From Mitosporidium daphniae (Eukaryota > Microsporidia): a stretch of 48,884 nt of DNA. The notes beneath the pieces were generated by a model that saw nothing but the letters and a program-made list of their open reading frames with translations, did no database searches and was not told the DNA's origin. Location of the stretch: positions 1 to 48,884 of the forward strand of contig NW_013546578.1 in assembly GCF_000760515.2 (NCBI RefSeq), in the 5' to 3' direction. Shown here one piece after another: positions 22,816 through 32,827 of the stretch. Both the position numbers and the translations under genes were made by a program. How positions within the stretch are numbered: position 1 is the stretch's first letter; each line of letters begins with the position of its first letter.

Positions 22816-24956
22816 ATGGAAGTTGGATATCGTATGTAGCTGGGTGTTATTATTCCATCATAGGCGAATATTCTTCTCCAGCAACGGGTACCGTTCCAGA
22901 CTCTCCTGTTGAAACGCTCTATGAAAACTTTGAATTTGGCTGTAAACGGGACCCGGATGCGCCCTGTTTGGGGCGTCGAAAGCCTCTGCAAGGGGGCGGT
23001 TCCTTTGCCGATAAATACTCGTGGCTTAGTTATGCTCAGGTGCAGGAGTTGCGAAATGCCGTGGGCTCCTATTTGAGGCAAGAACATTTTTCCACGGTTC
23101 GTTCGGAGCTTAAATCGGTTGGCCTGTATTCTATCAACCGACCTGAATGGGTCATTGTAGAGCAGGCTTGCAATGCATACTCCTTAGTGTCGGTCGCGCT
23201 TTGTACGCATTTTGTGTGGCTAATACGCGATAGATGACACGCTCGGCCGGGAGACAATTTCTTACGTAATTAACCACTCGTCGCTTTCAATTGTCTTTAC
23301 GACAAGAGACAAGCTGGCCAATCTTCTTTCCATTTCCAAAGAAACGTCCTGCTTGAAGACCATCGTGTGCATGGACAATGATGTCGATGGTGACAATCAG
23401 GGTGAACCTGCACGTGGTGATGGCAACGAAAAACCCCGAAAGCGATATGACGCAACTTCGTTCGATTCTCTTGCTTCTCAATGGGCCTCAGATAGAAAGG
23501 TCAAGTTGGTACCATGGTCCAGTGTCGTTTGCAAGGGCAGAAAAAATCCGCTGCCCTGTGTCCCTCCACGCCCCTCCGACCTGGCCTCGATTTGCTATAC
23601 TTCCGGAACAACGGGAACCCCCAAAGGAGCTATACTTTCACACTCGTACCCATAGCTTTGTGATGGCGCTTTAGAAATTATGTAGCTGCGATTCCTTGTT
23701 TGTTGTCGCTCGGGGTTGAATTAAATTCGGGCGATGCTCATATCTCATATCTTCCACTTGCACATTGCTTTGAGAGGCTGGTGCAAGTAGCCGTGGTCTT
23801 TTTGGGAGGAGCCATTGGATTCTATTCAGGAGATGGTAGCGATTTCCTTGATCATACTAATGATAATAGTTACACGCATCGCAGAGGATATGAAGATCTT
23901 GCGGCCTATCATCTTCATTAGCGTTCCCAGGCTTTTGAACAAGATTTACTCAAGGCTGCTCTTTGAAACACTGAATGCTCCAGGCGTCCGAGGATTTCTT
24001 TTCAGACGAGCCTTTTTATCAAAAAGAAGAAATTTTGAAGCCTCCGGGGCACTTTGCCACTCGTTCTGGGATGCGCTTTTGTTTTCAAAGATTGCATCTG
24101 TTTTTGGGGGCAGAATCAAATATGTCATTTGCGGCTCAGCACCCATCAATCCAACCGTTTTGCAATTTCTTCGCGTTGTGCTTTCCGCCCAAGTGTTTGA
24201 GGGATATGGCGCCACGGAAAGCTCTGCGTGTGGATCAATTACGACCGAGGGCGATCCATTATGTGGCTCAGTTGGATTTGCCACCATAGGGGGCAAGATC
24301 CGTCTCGTAGATGTGCCAGAGTTGAACTATAGCGTCGCCGATAGTCCCCAACCGAGGGGCGAGATCCTTATCAGTGGCCCCTTTGTATTCAGTGGATATT
24401 ACAAGGATGACAACATGACAGCATCTACGCTTACCCCTGATGGCTGGCTGCAAACTGGTGATATCGGCACCGTTGACCGCGATGGACGACTCTATGTTAT
24501 TGATAGAAAGAAGCATGTATTCAAATTGGCCCAAGGCGAATATATCGCGCCGGAAAAACTGGAAAAAGTCTATTCAGAGTCGCGGTTTATCAATCAGATC
24601 TTTGTTGATGGCGATTCTCTTTTCTCATTCATCGTCGCAGTGGTGGTTCCTGAGGCAGATTACATTGATCCGGTGATATATCAAGACAAGAAGAAATTGG
24701 AGCGCTTCTTGTTGGAGGAGTTGAACTCGATTGCTGTGGCGCAGGGGCTTCTCAAGTAACCAGAGAAATTAACTTTAGATTTGAATTTGTTCAAAAGATA
24801 TACGTCGAAAAGGAGCCATTCTCCATCGAAAACGACCTGTTGACACCGACCATGAAGATCAAGCGACATGTAGCCAAGCAGCGGTATGCCGATGTCATCT
24901 CTGCCATGTATACATCCAAGAAGCTCGGTCTTCCCGCACTGGACCCGCATCTGTAA
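22816..24956 (+). CDS. long-chain acyl-CoA synthetase
   Basis: Six exons: 22816-22831, 22864-23202, 23234-23645, 23675-23835, 23870-24755 and 24779-24956. The five introns are 32, 31, 29, 34 and 23 nt. The product is 663 residues. The AMP-binding motif is 'YTSGTTGTPKGAILSH'. 'LYDTLGRETISYVINH', 'YLPLAHCFERL', 'RIAEDMKILRPIIF' and 'PRLLNKIY' follow. The adenylation motif is 'EGYGATESSA'. The FACS signature region is 'WLQTGDIGTVDRDGRLYVI' then 'DRKKHVFKLAQGEYIAPEKL'. It activates long-chain fatty acids to acyl-CoA with ATP. All five junctions restore family sequence. The first exon encodes only five codons plus one base, so the start is the least certain part. The C-terminus 'LGLPALDPHL' has no obvious targeting signal. 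Confidence 0.93.
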
Positions 24957-25089
24957 GGAGGCTTATTACACGCTGATTGATCAATAAAGAGGAAAAATTG
25001 GGAGGCAAGCAATAAAAGCATAAAATCCTGAGCGCTGGCTGGGGGTTAGCAAGCCATGCGGGTTGTTAAATTTGGGTTCCGCCTAGAAT

Positions 25090-27660
25090 TCAGATTGGCG
25101 CCACACCACGGCATTGTTGTGGTGCAGCCGCATATCCGAGAAGAGCGAAGCTAAAGGACGCAGTTCCAGAGCTGATTGATCTCAGATGAGAAGAATAGGA
25201 TGAAAGAGCTGCGAGCGGAGCCTCTGCCTCAATGATGCAATATGTAAGGGGGGAGGAGGAGAAGCTATCAATGGGATTTTTTTGCGACGCACTTTCCCCA
25301 AAAGTCGATCCACTGATTTTGTCTCCACGCGTCTCATCAGTGACGGAAAGAATCGTTCCGCGGCGAGAAGACGAACTTAGATCTCCAAGGATACTTCCAG
25401 AGTGCTCTCTTGGCGTCCTGATGCGGAGCGCCATAATAGGCTCGAAAATAGATGTTTTAGTGTTGAGTGCCTCTCTAATGGCGTCAGAGAGCGCTGCTCG
25501 GATGGCGGGGCGAGTGGTGTCGACAAAGAGCTCAAGTCTCTCTATGGTCACATGGAGGCCGATCATTGGGAAGCTTTCCAGAGGCCCATTTGTGAGGACG
25601 ATTTCCACATGCTCCCTAAGATCCTCTTGCAGCTCAACAGATGAGATGTTGAAAATGTTAAGGGTCATCTGCTCGTCAACAAAGTGCGCTCCAAATGAGA
25701 CCTTATTTGCTGTTTCCACAATGAGATCCTGGCGAGGAGCGTGTTGCGCCACGTCAGAGCCACGATCACCATCAAAGGCGGTATCGGTACAGGGATTAGG
25801 TAAACTATCGAGCGACGATCCCCCAAAGATTCGTAAATTTACACCGGCATGCAGTCGCTTTCCAAATATTTCTCGATCCACAACATGTGAATGTTGAAAA
25901 AGGCTTCCTCTGCCGATAGATTCCTTGTAAGCGATATTGACAGGGCCCAAGCGCACCTTGCTAGATTTGCATTCTCGTAGCAGGCGGTTTGAGATTATCT
26001 CAAGATGGAGCTCGCCCATTCCAGAGATTATCATTTGCCCGGACTCTTTGTTCTTTTCATATTTGAAGGAGGGGTCTTCCAGCCCCAATTTTGCCATCGC
26101 CGTCTGAAGGAATTCTTCATCAGTCTCATTTTCTGTCCAAATGGAGCGGAAGAAAACAGGTTCAGGGATCTTGATCCCAGGCAGGCAGTATCGCTCAACG
26201 CTGGCTTCTGGATATGAAGCGGATGCCTTGGACGGGCTGGCGGTCGAATGTGTTCGCTTAACAAACTCAACTTCAGAGACAGGAAGTAACAGAGTATCTC
26301 CTGTGGTTGTTGCACGAAGTCCGAGCAGAACAGCAATATTTCCAAAGGACACAATTTGGATCTCGTGGCTCTCTCCGGAGGTCATGTGGAGGATCTTTGA
26401 AATTCGCTCTCGAAGGCCACCCTTAGAGGCATTGATAACATTCGATTTGGCACGCATATGGCCATGATATACTCGCACAAAAGCCATAGGCCCTTTCCGC
26501 TCGTCCACGACCATTTTGAAAACGAGAGCAACCCCTTGGATCGAGTTGGCATCCACAGGCCAGCTGAGCGGTGCTGGTGCGGGTAAGTATCGTGTAATTG
26601 CATCAAGAAGCGGCTCAATGCCCCAATTGCGCAGAGAAGCACCATACAGAACGGGGTGCAACTTTCCACTATTCGTTAGTCCGCATATGCACTTCATCAG
26701 CAGCGGTGCGGGGAAGGTTTCTCCCTGGGCTGAATGTTCAAAAAAGGTCTCGAGAATCTCGTCATCATCACTGCGCTCCGCTACTGCTTCAACAAGGGAG
26801 AGTCTGGCCGAGATAATGGCATCCAAAGGTGCTCTGGCGTTCGAACGAAAGAAAGGATCTGCGCTCCAATGCTCAAAAGGCAGCATAAGGTTGTGGTGCA
26901 CGTCTGACTCGTGTCTGGTGATCAAGTCAAGGGTAGCCAAATCGACTAGCCAAGGCATCTTACCAAAGAGCGAGGTTTCGCATTCATTAAAGGCCGCTGC
27001 GAGCGGCCGTACCTCAAAAAAAGCCTTCTGTATTGGCCGGGCATTACTGGAAGCAAGGCGGAGGCCGATTTGGGTAAATATTTTAGATAGGCAAAAGCCC
27101 TCGCGATCTGTTTTGTTGATAAAAATGATACGCGGTAAGTGATGGCTATTCGCCTGGAACCAGACAGTCTCTGTCTGGGCCTCCACACCAGAGACGGCAT
27201 CGATGATGGCGACAGCCCCATCGAGGACGCGGAGCGAGCGTTCCACTTCCACTGAAAAGTCGACATGACCTGGGGTATCGATAAGATTGATCCTATGACC
27301 GCCACGCCAGGGGAACGAAATTGTGGCAGACGAAATTGTGATGCCACGCTCGCGCTCATCTTTAAGAAAGTCCATAACCGTATTGCCAGTATCGACGTTG
27401 CCGGGCTGTTCGATGATTTGTGCCGCAAAAAGCATTCGTTCTGTCGTTGTGGTTTTCCCAGCATCGATATGGGCGATGATGCCGATATTGCGCGTTTTCT
27501 CAGCAGAAATGGTATTGGAAAGGATGGGGTGCAGAGCGCTCATGGCGAACCCACGGCGCAAAATCCCAAAGACCATATCAGAACCGTTCACACGGAAGAT
27601 GCAGAATGTTTTTCCGAAGAATCTGTTAACAAATGGATGGCAACATGTGGCACACGACAT
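25090..27660 (-). CDS. MEF2: mitochondrial elongation factor G2 (ribosome recycling)
   Basis: A single exon of 856 residues. The GTPase domain has 'AHIDAGKTTTTERML' (P-loop), 'KDERERGITI' (switch I), 'IDTPGHVDF' and 'NKTD'. The pattern 'GNTVMDFLKDERERG' and an overall length above 800 residues fit EF-G2 (Mef2/GFM2), which recycles mitochondrial ribosomes with RRF, rather than the translocase EF-G1. ATGs at 27660 and 27576 are both possible starts. The second gives a better presequence (MVFGILRRGFAM). Ser/Gly-rich insertions interrupt the C-terminal domains (about residues 590-620 and 760-810). It faces the carrier gene across 39 bases that contain ttaaattta. It is unusual here for having no intron despite its size. 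Confidence 0.92.
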   Translation of the reverse strand: MSCATCCHPFVNRFFGKTFCIFRVNGSDMVFGILRRGFAMSALHPILSNTISAEKTRNIGIIAHIDAGKTTTTERMLFAAQIIEQPGNVDTGNTVMDFLKDERERGITISSATISFPWRGGHRINLIDTPGHVDFSVEVERSLRVLDGAVAIIDAVSGVEAQTETVWFQANSHHLPRIIFINKTDREGFCLSKIFTQIGLRLASSNARPIQKAFFEVRPLAAAFNECETSLFGKMPWLVDLATLDLITRHESDVHHNLMLPFEHWSADPFFRSNARAPLDAIISARLSLVEAVAERSDDDEILETFFEHSAQGETFPAPLLMKCICGLTNSGKLHPVLYGASLRNWGIEPLLDAITRYLPAPAPLSWPVDANSIQGVALVFKMVVDERKGPMAFVRVYHGHMRAKSNVINASKGGLRERISKILHMTSGESHEIQIVSFGNIAVLLGLRATTTGDTLLLPVSEVEFVKRTHSTASPSKASASYPEASVERYCLPGIKIPEPVFFRSIWTENETDEEFLQTAMAKLGLEDPSFKYEKNKESGQMIISGMGELHLEIISNRLLRECKSSKVRLGPVNIAYKESIGRGSLFQHSHVVDREIFGKRLHAGVNLRIFGGSSLDSLPNPCTDTAFDGDRGSDVAQHAPRQDLIVETANKVSFGAHFVDEQMTLNIFNISSVELQEDLREHVEIVLTNGPLESFPMIGLHVTIERLELFVDTTRPAIRAALSDAIREALNTKTSIFEPIMALRIRTPREHSGSILGDLSSSSRRGTILSVTDETRGDKISGSTFGESASQKNPIDSFSSSPLTYCIIEAEAPLAALSSYSSHLRSISSGTASFSFALLGYAAAPQQCRGVAPI

Positions 27661-27690
27661 GAGCGTCTGTCAATATGCAGTTGCACAAAG

Positions 27691-27699
27691 TTAAATTTA
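27691..27699. promoter_or_regulatory. TTAAATTTA motif in a 39-base divergent promoter
   Basis: The only space between the EF-G2 start (27660) and the carrier start (27700) contains ttaaattta directly before the carrier ATG. Similar palindromic A/T motifs precede most genes in the window. The promoter role is inference. Confidence 0.35.
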
Positions 27700-28739
27700 A
27701 TGGCCATAGCCTCAACGCCATCGACATCGGTAATTGCCGCTGAACAGCGGCAATCATCTGTCCCGGAAACACCGCGCACTAGCGGTATTGTCATGGAGGC
27801 TCCAAGCATAGCCGAAAGGGCGCTTCGATTTTCAAAGGACTTTGCAGCCGGATGGATCGGCGGCATCGCTCAAGTGCTTGTGGGGCAGCCGTTTGACACG
27901 GTCAAGGTGTTACTCCAATCCTCGTCGCGAAGCTCTGCAGCCTCTGGAGGCACGATGCGTTTTACGCTTGATACCATCAAGAAGGAAGGCTTCGCCGGGC
28001 TGTACAGGGTAAATGCGTGCGAGCGTTTAATTTATAGGGAACCACGGTCCCGTTGTTCGGAATTGGGTTGTGTGTCTCTGTCCAGTTTGCGGCTTTGGAG
28101 CAAATGAAGAGGTTTTTCAGTGCAAATAGAATTTTGGGAGCCAATAGCGACAGCGGAAAAACGGCACAATTGTCACTTGGCCAAATGGCGGTCAGCGGCT
28201 GCGTGGCCGGGATTGCAAACACGGTCTTTTCCGGGCCCGTGGAGCACATCAGGATCAGGCTGCAGGCGCGTACAGAAAATTTTACCGGTGCCACCGATTG
28301 CATCAGGCGTATCTATGGCGGGGGTGGGCTGCGGGCCATATACCAGGGGCAGATTATGACGATGCTACGCGATGGCGTCGGTTTTGGCGCCTATTTCTTC
28401 TCATATGAGGCACTGGTGGCTCGACACCAGAATGCGACCAAGGTCGCACGCTCAAAAATAGAGACGTGGCGCCTTATGGCATATGGAGCGATCGCTGGCG
28501 TGTCCTTCTGGAGCGTTGCGTTTCCCTTTGACGTGATCAAAACGAAAATCCAAGTCGATTCCTATAAATTGGGAGAGAAAAGAAAATTTCCGACCGCACT
28601 AGCGTGCGCAAGACATATTTTTTCGACGGACGGGGTTTCTGGCTTCTTTAGGGGGTTCGTGCCTTGCTTTTTGCGCTCAGCACCTGTCAATGCGGCCACA
28701 TTTGTGGCGTTCGAATATGCAATGAGGGTTTTGAATTAA
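27700..28739 (+). CDS. mitochondrial carrier protein, YMC1/YMC2 type
   Basis: Two exons, 27700-28008 and 28038-28739, with a 29-nt intron. The product is 336 residues. Three repeats each carry the carrier signature: 'GQPFDTVKVLLQ', 'SGPVEHIRIRLQ' (the E/R variant) and 'FPFDVIKTKIQ'. 'GGIAQVLVGQPFDTVK' and 'GLCVSVQFAALEQMKRFF' match the yeast Ymc1/Ymc2 group closely, which lies near the ornithine/carnitine carriers. The substrate is an amino acid or related metabolite, not determined by sequence. The intron is removed between 'LYR' and 'GTTVPLFGIG'. The first ~45 residues are a Ser/Thr-rich extension absent from yeast proteins. Confidence 0.9.
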
Positions 28740-28744
28740 AGTTT

Positions 28745-28753
28745 TAGGGTTAG
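28745..28753 (+). promoter_or_regulatory. TAGGGTTAG motif upstream of RRS1
   Basis: This copy lies between the carrier stop and the RRS1 start, about 75 bases before the latter, beside an A/T tract (ttaatttaattttt). Confidence 0.3.
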
Positions 28754-28826
28754 CAGGGGATGATATCATTGTAGCGAATCGGTGGCATTTTAATTTAATT
28801 TTTCAAGCCTTTTATTTTTTATTTCC

Positions 28827-29240
28827 ATGCCTCCGGCCCTTGACCTCGGCCACCTCATGCTGATAGATGCGGAGAATTCATTCTCTCTAAATAGTATTGA
28901 AGGCGAGCGTCTTGCCCTCAAAACGGCAATTCGAAACTTTCAGCTGCTAAGCGACTCTTTATCCCAGCTCCCTAGATCAAACGAAGAGGAGATCGGCACT
29001 TCTGTGATGCTGCCAAATCCGATTCTTGCACTTCCAAGGGCATTTCCCGCACCCATTCCCAAGTCTGAAAAGCCACCGACCAAGTGGGAGGCTTTTGCAA
29101 AGAAAAAGGGCATAAAGCCAAAGCACAAGCGATCCTCGCACGTATTTGACGATAAAATTTCGAAAGAATGGAGGCCTCGACATGGGTCGAAAAGTGCAAA
29201 GAACGATGCCCTTGCCGACTGGGTGACCGAGCTCGACTGA
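28827..29240 (+). CDS. RRS1: RRS1-like ribosome biogenesis protein, short form
   Basis: A single exon of 137 residues. The N-terminal 'LDLGHLMLID' and the core 'KPPTKWEAFAKKKGIKPKHK' are the RRS1 hallmarks, followed by 'KEWRPRHGSK' and 'DALADWVTELD'. Yeast Rrs1 (about 200 residues) continues into a basic C-terminal tail of roughly 45 residues that is missing here. The stop codon is followed by A/T-rich, non-coding-looking sequence. Rrs1 with Rpf2 brings 5S RNP into pre-60S particles in the nucleolus. The conserved core makes the family call secure. The short C-terminus may be a true lineage feature. Confidence 0.9.
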   Translation: MPPALDLGHLMLIDAENSFSLNSIEGERLALKTAIRNFQLLSDSLSQLPRSNEEEIGTSVMLPNPILALPRAFPAPIPKSEKPPTKWEAFAKKKGIKPKHKRSSHVFDDKISKEWRPRHGSKSAKNDALADWVTELD

Positions 29241-29395
29241 ACAATAATTAAATTATGGCTTTGCAGATTTTGGCAATTTTTTGACCACAAAGGGAGGGAG
29301 GGGGGAGCACATAATGGGGTGTAAAAGCTGTCCACACTTGCAAGTTGGTACCTTAACGTAAAGTGATAGCATTGCGGACTTTTCAGCCCATCATC

Positions 29396-29403
29396 AACCC
29401 TAA
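29396..29403 (+). promoter_or_regulatory. AACCCTAA motif between RRS1 and the membrane-protein gene
   Basis: This copy lies in a gap where two genes converge, 66 bases from the 3' end of the minus-strand gene, so a promoter role is unlikely for this copy. Confidence 0.2.
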
Positions 29404-29468
29404 TCGGGCCCCAATCCCCTGGATATTTTTAATTGAAAAGAATTGAGGATATAAATATTTATGTTTAT

Positions 29469-30482
29469 TTAAAGCAGAAAACTCAGTAGCAGTTCCCTGA
29501 GTTTTCCAAAAATCAGAGATTTTCCCCAAAAATAGTCAACGATGCTCAAAAAAAGACATAGGGATAAGAAAAAAAATAAATTAAGATACACAGCACCAAA
29601 AGAGGACAACCGATTGGCGCTCCGGGTAGTTGATTCGGTCCAGTACAGAACTGCTGAAGAAAGCAGAAAGGGTCCAGCTTCTATTGTGTTTTTTGTAAAC
29701 TCTCTATCTGTAGAAAGGTAAAGAAGAAGATTTAGCGGAACAAGGAGAAAATATCGAACTTTGAGATTATAGAAATACCCTCGCCTTCGAACAAGAGAAA
29801 AGCCAAGGTTTTGAATAAAAATGGAGATGCTGAAATTGACGACAAATTTTAAAATGTGTTTCTTTAGTCCTTCAAGTGTTTCGAAAAGTAGATAATACCA
29901 TTCATTCAACAGGCAAGGAATAATGTATACAAAATATATCATTCCGGGGGCAATCAGGGTAATTACAGATGCAGCCATGTAAATGCCCTGGAAGAAAATC
30001 GATGGCGACAAATAATTCAAAGATAATTGACTTGTGCCACCGTTCTGGGCCTTTGAATCGGCTTGGGCGTCTTGTTGGCCCTGTGTGAAAAAGTTTCCGC
30101 TTTGCATATTTTTGGAAGGAAATTTGGAATAGAAAAGGTCGCTGATGCTGAAAATACAAAAGACAGCACTTAACGTGGCAACTGAGGCAAACAAAGCGGT
30201 TTCCCCCGTCGTCAAGTTTAGATTTTTGAATCCACTAGGAATTAATAGGCTGGATGCATTTAAAACGGCATCATTGGTTTGCGAAGCCGTATGCATAAGC
30301 AGCCTTTTCGCCGAGTCTAGATCTAGTGATGACAATGTCGATAATGCCGGTAACAGTGACAATGTTGATGCAGTGGACGCAGCTTGACGAGACACGTATT
30401 TTGGCATAAAAATCATTATACAAATCGAGGCCAACATGGCCGCACAGAAAACAGAAACCATAAGGACAAAGCTCGGCTTCAT
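29469..30482 (-). CDS. unrecognised multi-pass membrane protein
   Basis: A single exon of 337 residues starting at ATG 30482. The N-terminal helix 'VLMVSVFCAAMLASICIMIF' (about 7-26) could be a signal anchor. A Ser/Thr/Leu-rich segment follows (35-90). Further hydrophobic helices lie near 96-115, 165-190, 215-235, 245-260 and 300-325. Hydrophilic Gln/Ser-rich sequence spans about 125-160. Basic residues (SLVRRRGYF) sit near 235. I see no catalytic motif and cannot name a family. The layout of a few helices with a basic hairpin would fit an ER or mitochondrial membrane protein. The low-complexity N-terminal third makes homology hard to see by eye. It converges with RRS1. Confidence 0.65.
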   Translation of the reverse strand: MKPSFVLMVSVFCAAMLASICIMIFMPKYVSRQAASTASTLSLLPALSTLSSLDLDSAKRLLMHTASQTNDAVLNASSLLIPSGFKNLNLTTGETALFASVATLSAVFCIFSISDLFYSKFPSKNMQSGNFFTQGQQDAQADSKAQNGGTSQLSLNYLSPSIFFQGIYMAASVITLIAPGMIYFVYIIPCLLNEWYYLLFETLEGLKKHILKFVVNFSISIFIQNLGFSLVRRRGYFYNLKVRYFLLVPLNLLLYLSTDREFTKNTIEAGPFLLSSAVLYWTESTTRSANRLSSFGAVYLNLFFFLSLCLFLSIVDYFWGKSLIFGKLRELLLSFLL

Positions 30483-30633
30483 TAAATTGAAAAACCAATG
30501 CCATCATTGGCTGGGCTATAACATTCTATTTAAAATTTAAACATTTGAAACTGATCCACAAAAGCCTTTAAAATTTGGCGATTTTCCTATTTGTAGAAAT
30601 CAAATCCAAATCCAAATCCGCTTGCTCGTGGTG

Positions 30634-30859
30634 ATGTCTGTCTCTTCATTTAGATTTTATTCCCGGTTTGGACGAGATCTGTAAGTAAAAGCTATCAAAT
30701 GGCGTGATGCATAGGGCGCCTGTTCTTGGAGGCTGGTCGCTATGTGCAACGCTTGCCATGCTGTACTGGACAGAGAGAATCCCGATTTTCAGAAGACTGA
30801 TTTTTCAATACATCCCGCTTGGTCGATATGATGCAGATCGCAACTGCGATGAAGACTAA
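30634..30859 (+). CDS. QCR10: cytochrome bc1 complex subunit 10
   Basis: Two exons, 30634-30680 and 30715-30859, with a 34-nt intron. The product is only 63 residues. A single hydrophobic helix, 'GGWSLCATLAMLYWTE', is followed by 'IPIFRRLIFQYIPLGRY' and an acidic tail. The order helix, 'TE', Pro, two hydrophobic helix turns, then 'IPLG' matches yeast Qcr10 ('TEGWPKFQD' then 'KKIPLLG'). Qcr10 is a small peripheral subunit of respiratory complex III, known mainly from fungi. The short basic N-terminus (FRFYSRFGR) would suit mitochondrial import. Its presence implies a functioning bc1 complex. The homology rests on short motifs, so the call is good but not certain. Confidence 0.75.
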
Positions 30860-30956
30860 TTCGCAATAAAGACCGTAAGCTCTCGTATCGATAATTTATT
30901 TAAATTATTTTCAAGATCCGTTCTCAAAGCAGGCACTGCTGATCATCCCTAGGCCC

Positions 30957-32761
30957 CTAGTCCTCCAAATCTCCCTCTTCACTGCTCAGATCAGGCCCCT
31001 CGCTGCTGCTGTCCATATCCAGAATGGATTCAGAGTCTGCAGAGAGGGAGCTATCTTCTGCAGAAGAAACCTGCAGATCAGCCTCATCTGCAATGCCATG
31101 TTTGGAAAACCCAACTACATATACGCCTTGAGAGGATGAAGGCAGCGAGGATGCAACATTCCATCGACCAAGCCTATGTTCTCTGGAAAGTGCTATGGCT
31201 ACAGCACAGCGTGAAAGAGCTTTCAAAGAAGCCTTTTCCGTTGATGCCGAAAAGATTGAGGCCGAATGCAGCCAAGAAATGGAGGATATAAAGCCATTCT
31301 CTGCAATTTGAATGCATTGAATTTGCTCGAAAGTACTGAAATCCGAGGAGCACTTCCATATTTTTAACGAGGCGCGTTCATCTCCGCTTGCAAAAATCGC
31401 AGAATGGGGGAGCGCCGCTAAGGAAGAGGGCCGATGCTCCAGCTTTGCAGAGAACGAAAATTTCTTTTTCGAGCTATTCCAAAGGAATAGCTCTTGGCTT
31501 TCGCTAGCCACAACAAAGGCAGATTCTGTCAGCATGCAAACAAGATCCAATGTTCCCGATTCAAGGGGAGCATTGAAGACCAAATGGGTCGAGTCCATGA
31601 CCTTCCAAAGGCGAGCCGAGCGATCTCGGCCCCCAACACTCATGCAGCGTTCTTTGGAAAGAACACAAAGGTCCACTGGGGATTCCTGATGTCCAAATAG
31701 GGTGTCCACGTAGGCCAAATTTATTGATGCCTTTTCTTTATCTTGCTGGGCCTCGTTGGGATCATAGCTGAATTGCCAAATTTTGAGCGCTCTGTCGGTT
31801 GAGATGGAATAAAGATCGCTTTGAACAAGCCCAGAGCTGCTATTTGTAGTTGCCAAACGAAAACAAAGCCCAGTGATCGGGCCTCTATGATGGCGAAGAG
31901 CTCGAAGATATGAGCCCGAAGAAAGACTCCAAACGTGAATAATGGCATCCAGGCCACCACCGACCAAAAACTCACCATCTGGGGACACCGCAATTGCCTG
32001 AAGACCGAGGGCTTTTTTGGCATTGCAAGTGAAAGATTTCGTTGATGATATGCCTCTTAGGTCTTCGGTCAGAGTCCACTGAAAGATGCCCTTGCATTTT
32101 TTAGTGGCACCGAAAATGGACCTCGATGGGGAGTGGGTGCAAACCGCACTGGGCGGCCCATTCAGCAGGGACTGTCCTCCAGCGAGCCGTTTCTGGCCAA
32201 ACAACACCGAACATGCGGTATTTTCACGTGAAACCTAAGGTTTTCAAAATACGGCCATACATAAGTTCCGATGGGGGAAAACTTTTTTCCTTCCTTGAAA
32301 ATGGCGTCCTTAATGAGGCGCTGGGAGATTATATCGCGGTCAATTTCTTGAGCATCTATTTCACCCTCTGATTGTTCAGATGAGGATGAATTATCTCTTG
32401 AGCTTTCGTCAAGATCTTCCTCTTGCTTTGAAATGGATTCTACACGGGGTTAAAAAGATGCCTTACTGATATATTTTTTGGCGAGTTTGATGCGGCTTGT
32501 CGCATCATCCAGATTCTCATCTTGAGAGAGGGAATCGCCATCGCTTGCTTCGGAGGATGAGGATGAGGACGAGGATGCTTCTTTAGGTAAGGCAAAAGGA
32601 GCTATGCTGATGCTCGGTTTAGAATGCACCTTCTGTATAATTTTTGACGTCTTCATATTCTTAAGGCTTTTAAAGCTATTATTCGGCCGCTTGGCGGCCA
32701 CAGTGGCATTGGATGCCGTCAATTTTCGCCTGGACGAAACAGAAAAAAATGGGTCGTTCAT
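30957..32761 (-). CDS. RRP9: U3 snoRNP WD-repeat protein RRP9 (U3-55K)
   Basis: Three exons: 32761-32467, 32439-32261 and 32234-30957, with introns of 27 and 26 nt. The product is 583 residues. The N-terminus opens 'MNDPFFSVSSRRK', as in other Rrp9 proteins. A Ser/acidic stretch, 'RIKLAKKYI', and an acidic helix 'EIDRDIISQRLIKDA' come next. At least five WD40 blades follow, including 'DGEFLVGGGLDAIIHVWSL', 'SISTDRALKIWQF' and the diagnostic 'SVGGRDRSARLWKV'. Rrp9 binds the U3 box B/C motif in the small-subunit processome. The acidic C-terminal tail (SSSEGPDLSSEEGDLED) is extra. It starts 66 bases from the divergent SDR gene. Confidence 0.9.
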
Positions 32762-32827
32762 GGTTTGGCTGCAGAAGAAATTAAAAAATTTATTAAATCA
32801 AAATTTACACAATTACAATCTGATCAG

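Noticed and set aside
25232-27142. Plus-strand ORFs of 221 and 208 codons
   Set aside because: Both are mirror frames of EF-G2, whose conserved domains on the minus strand explain the openness.
27265-28107. 280-codon plus-strand ORF
   Set aside because: Its first half is antisense to EF-G2 and its second half merely shares the carrier gene's first exon frame before the intron.
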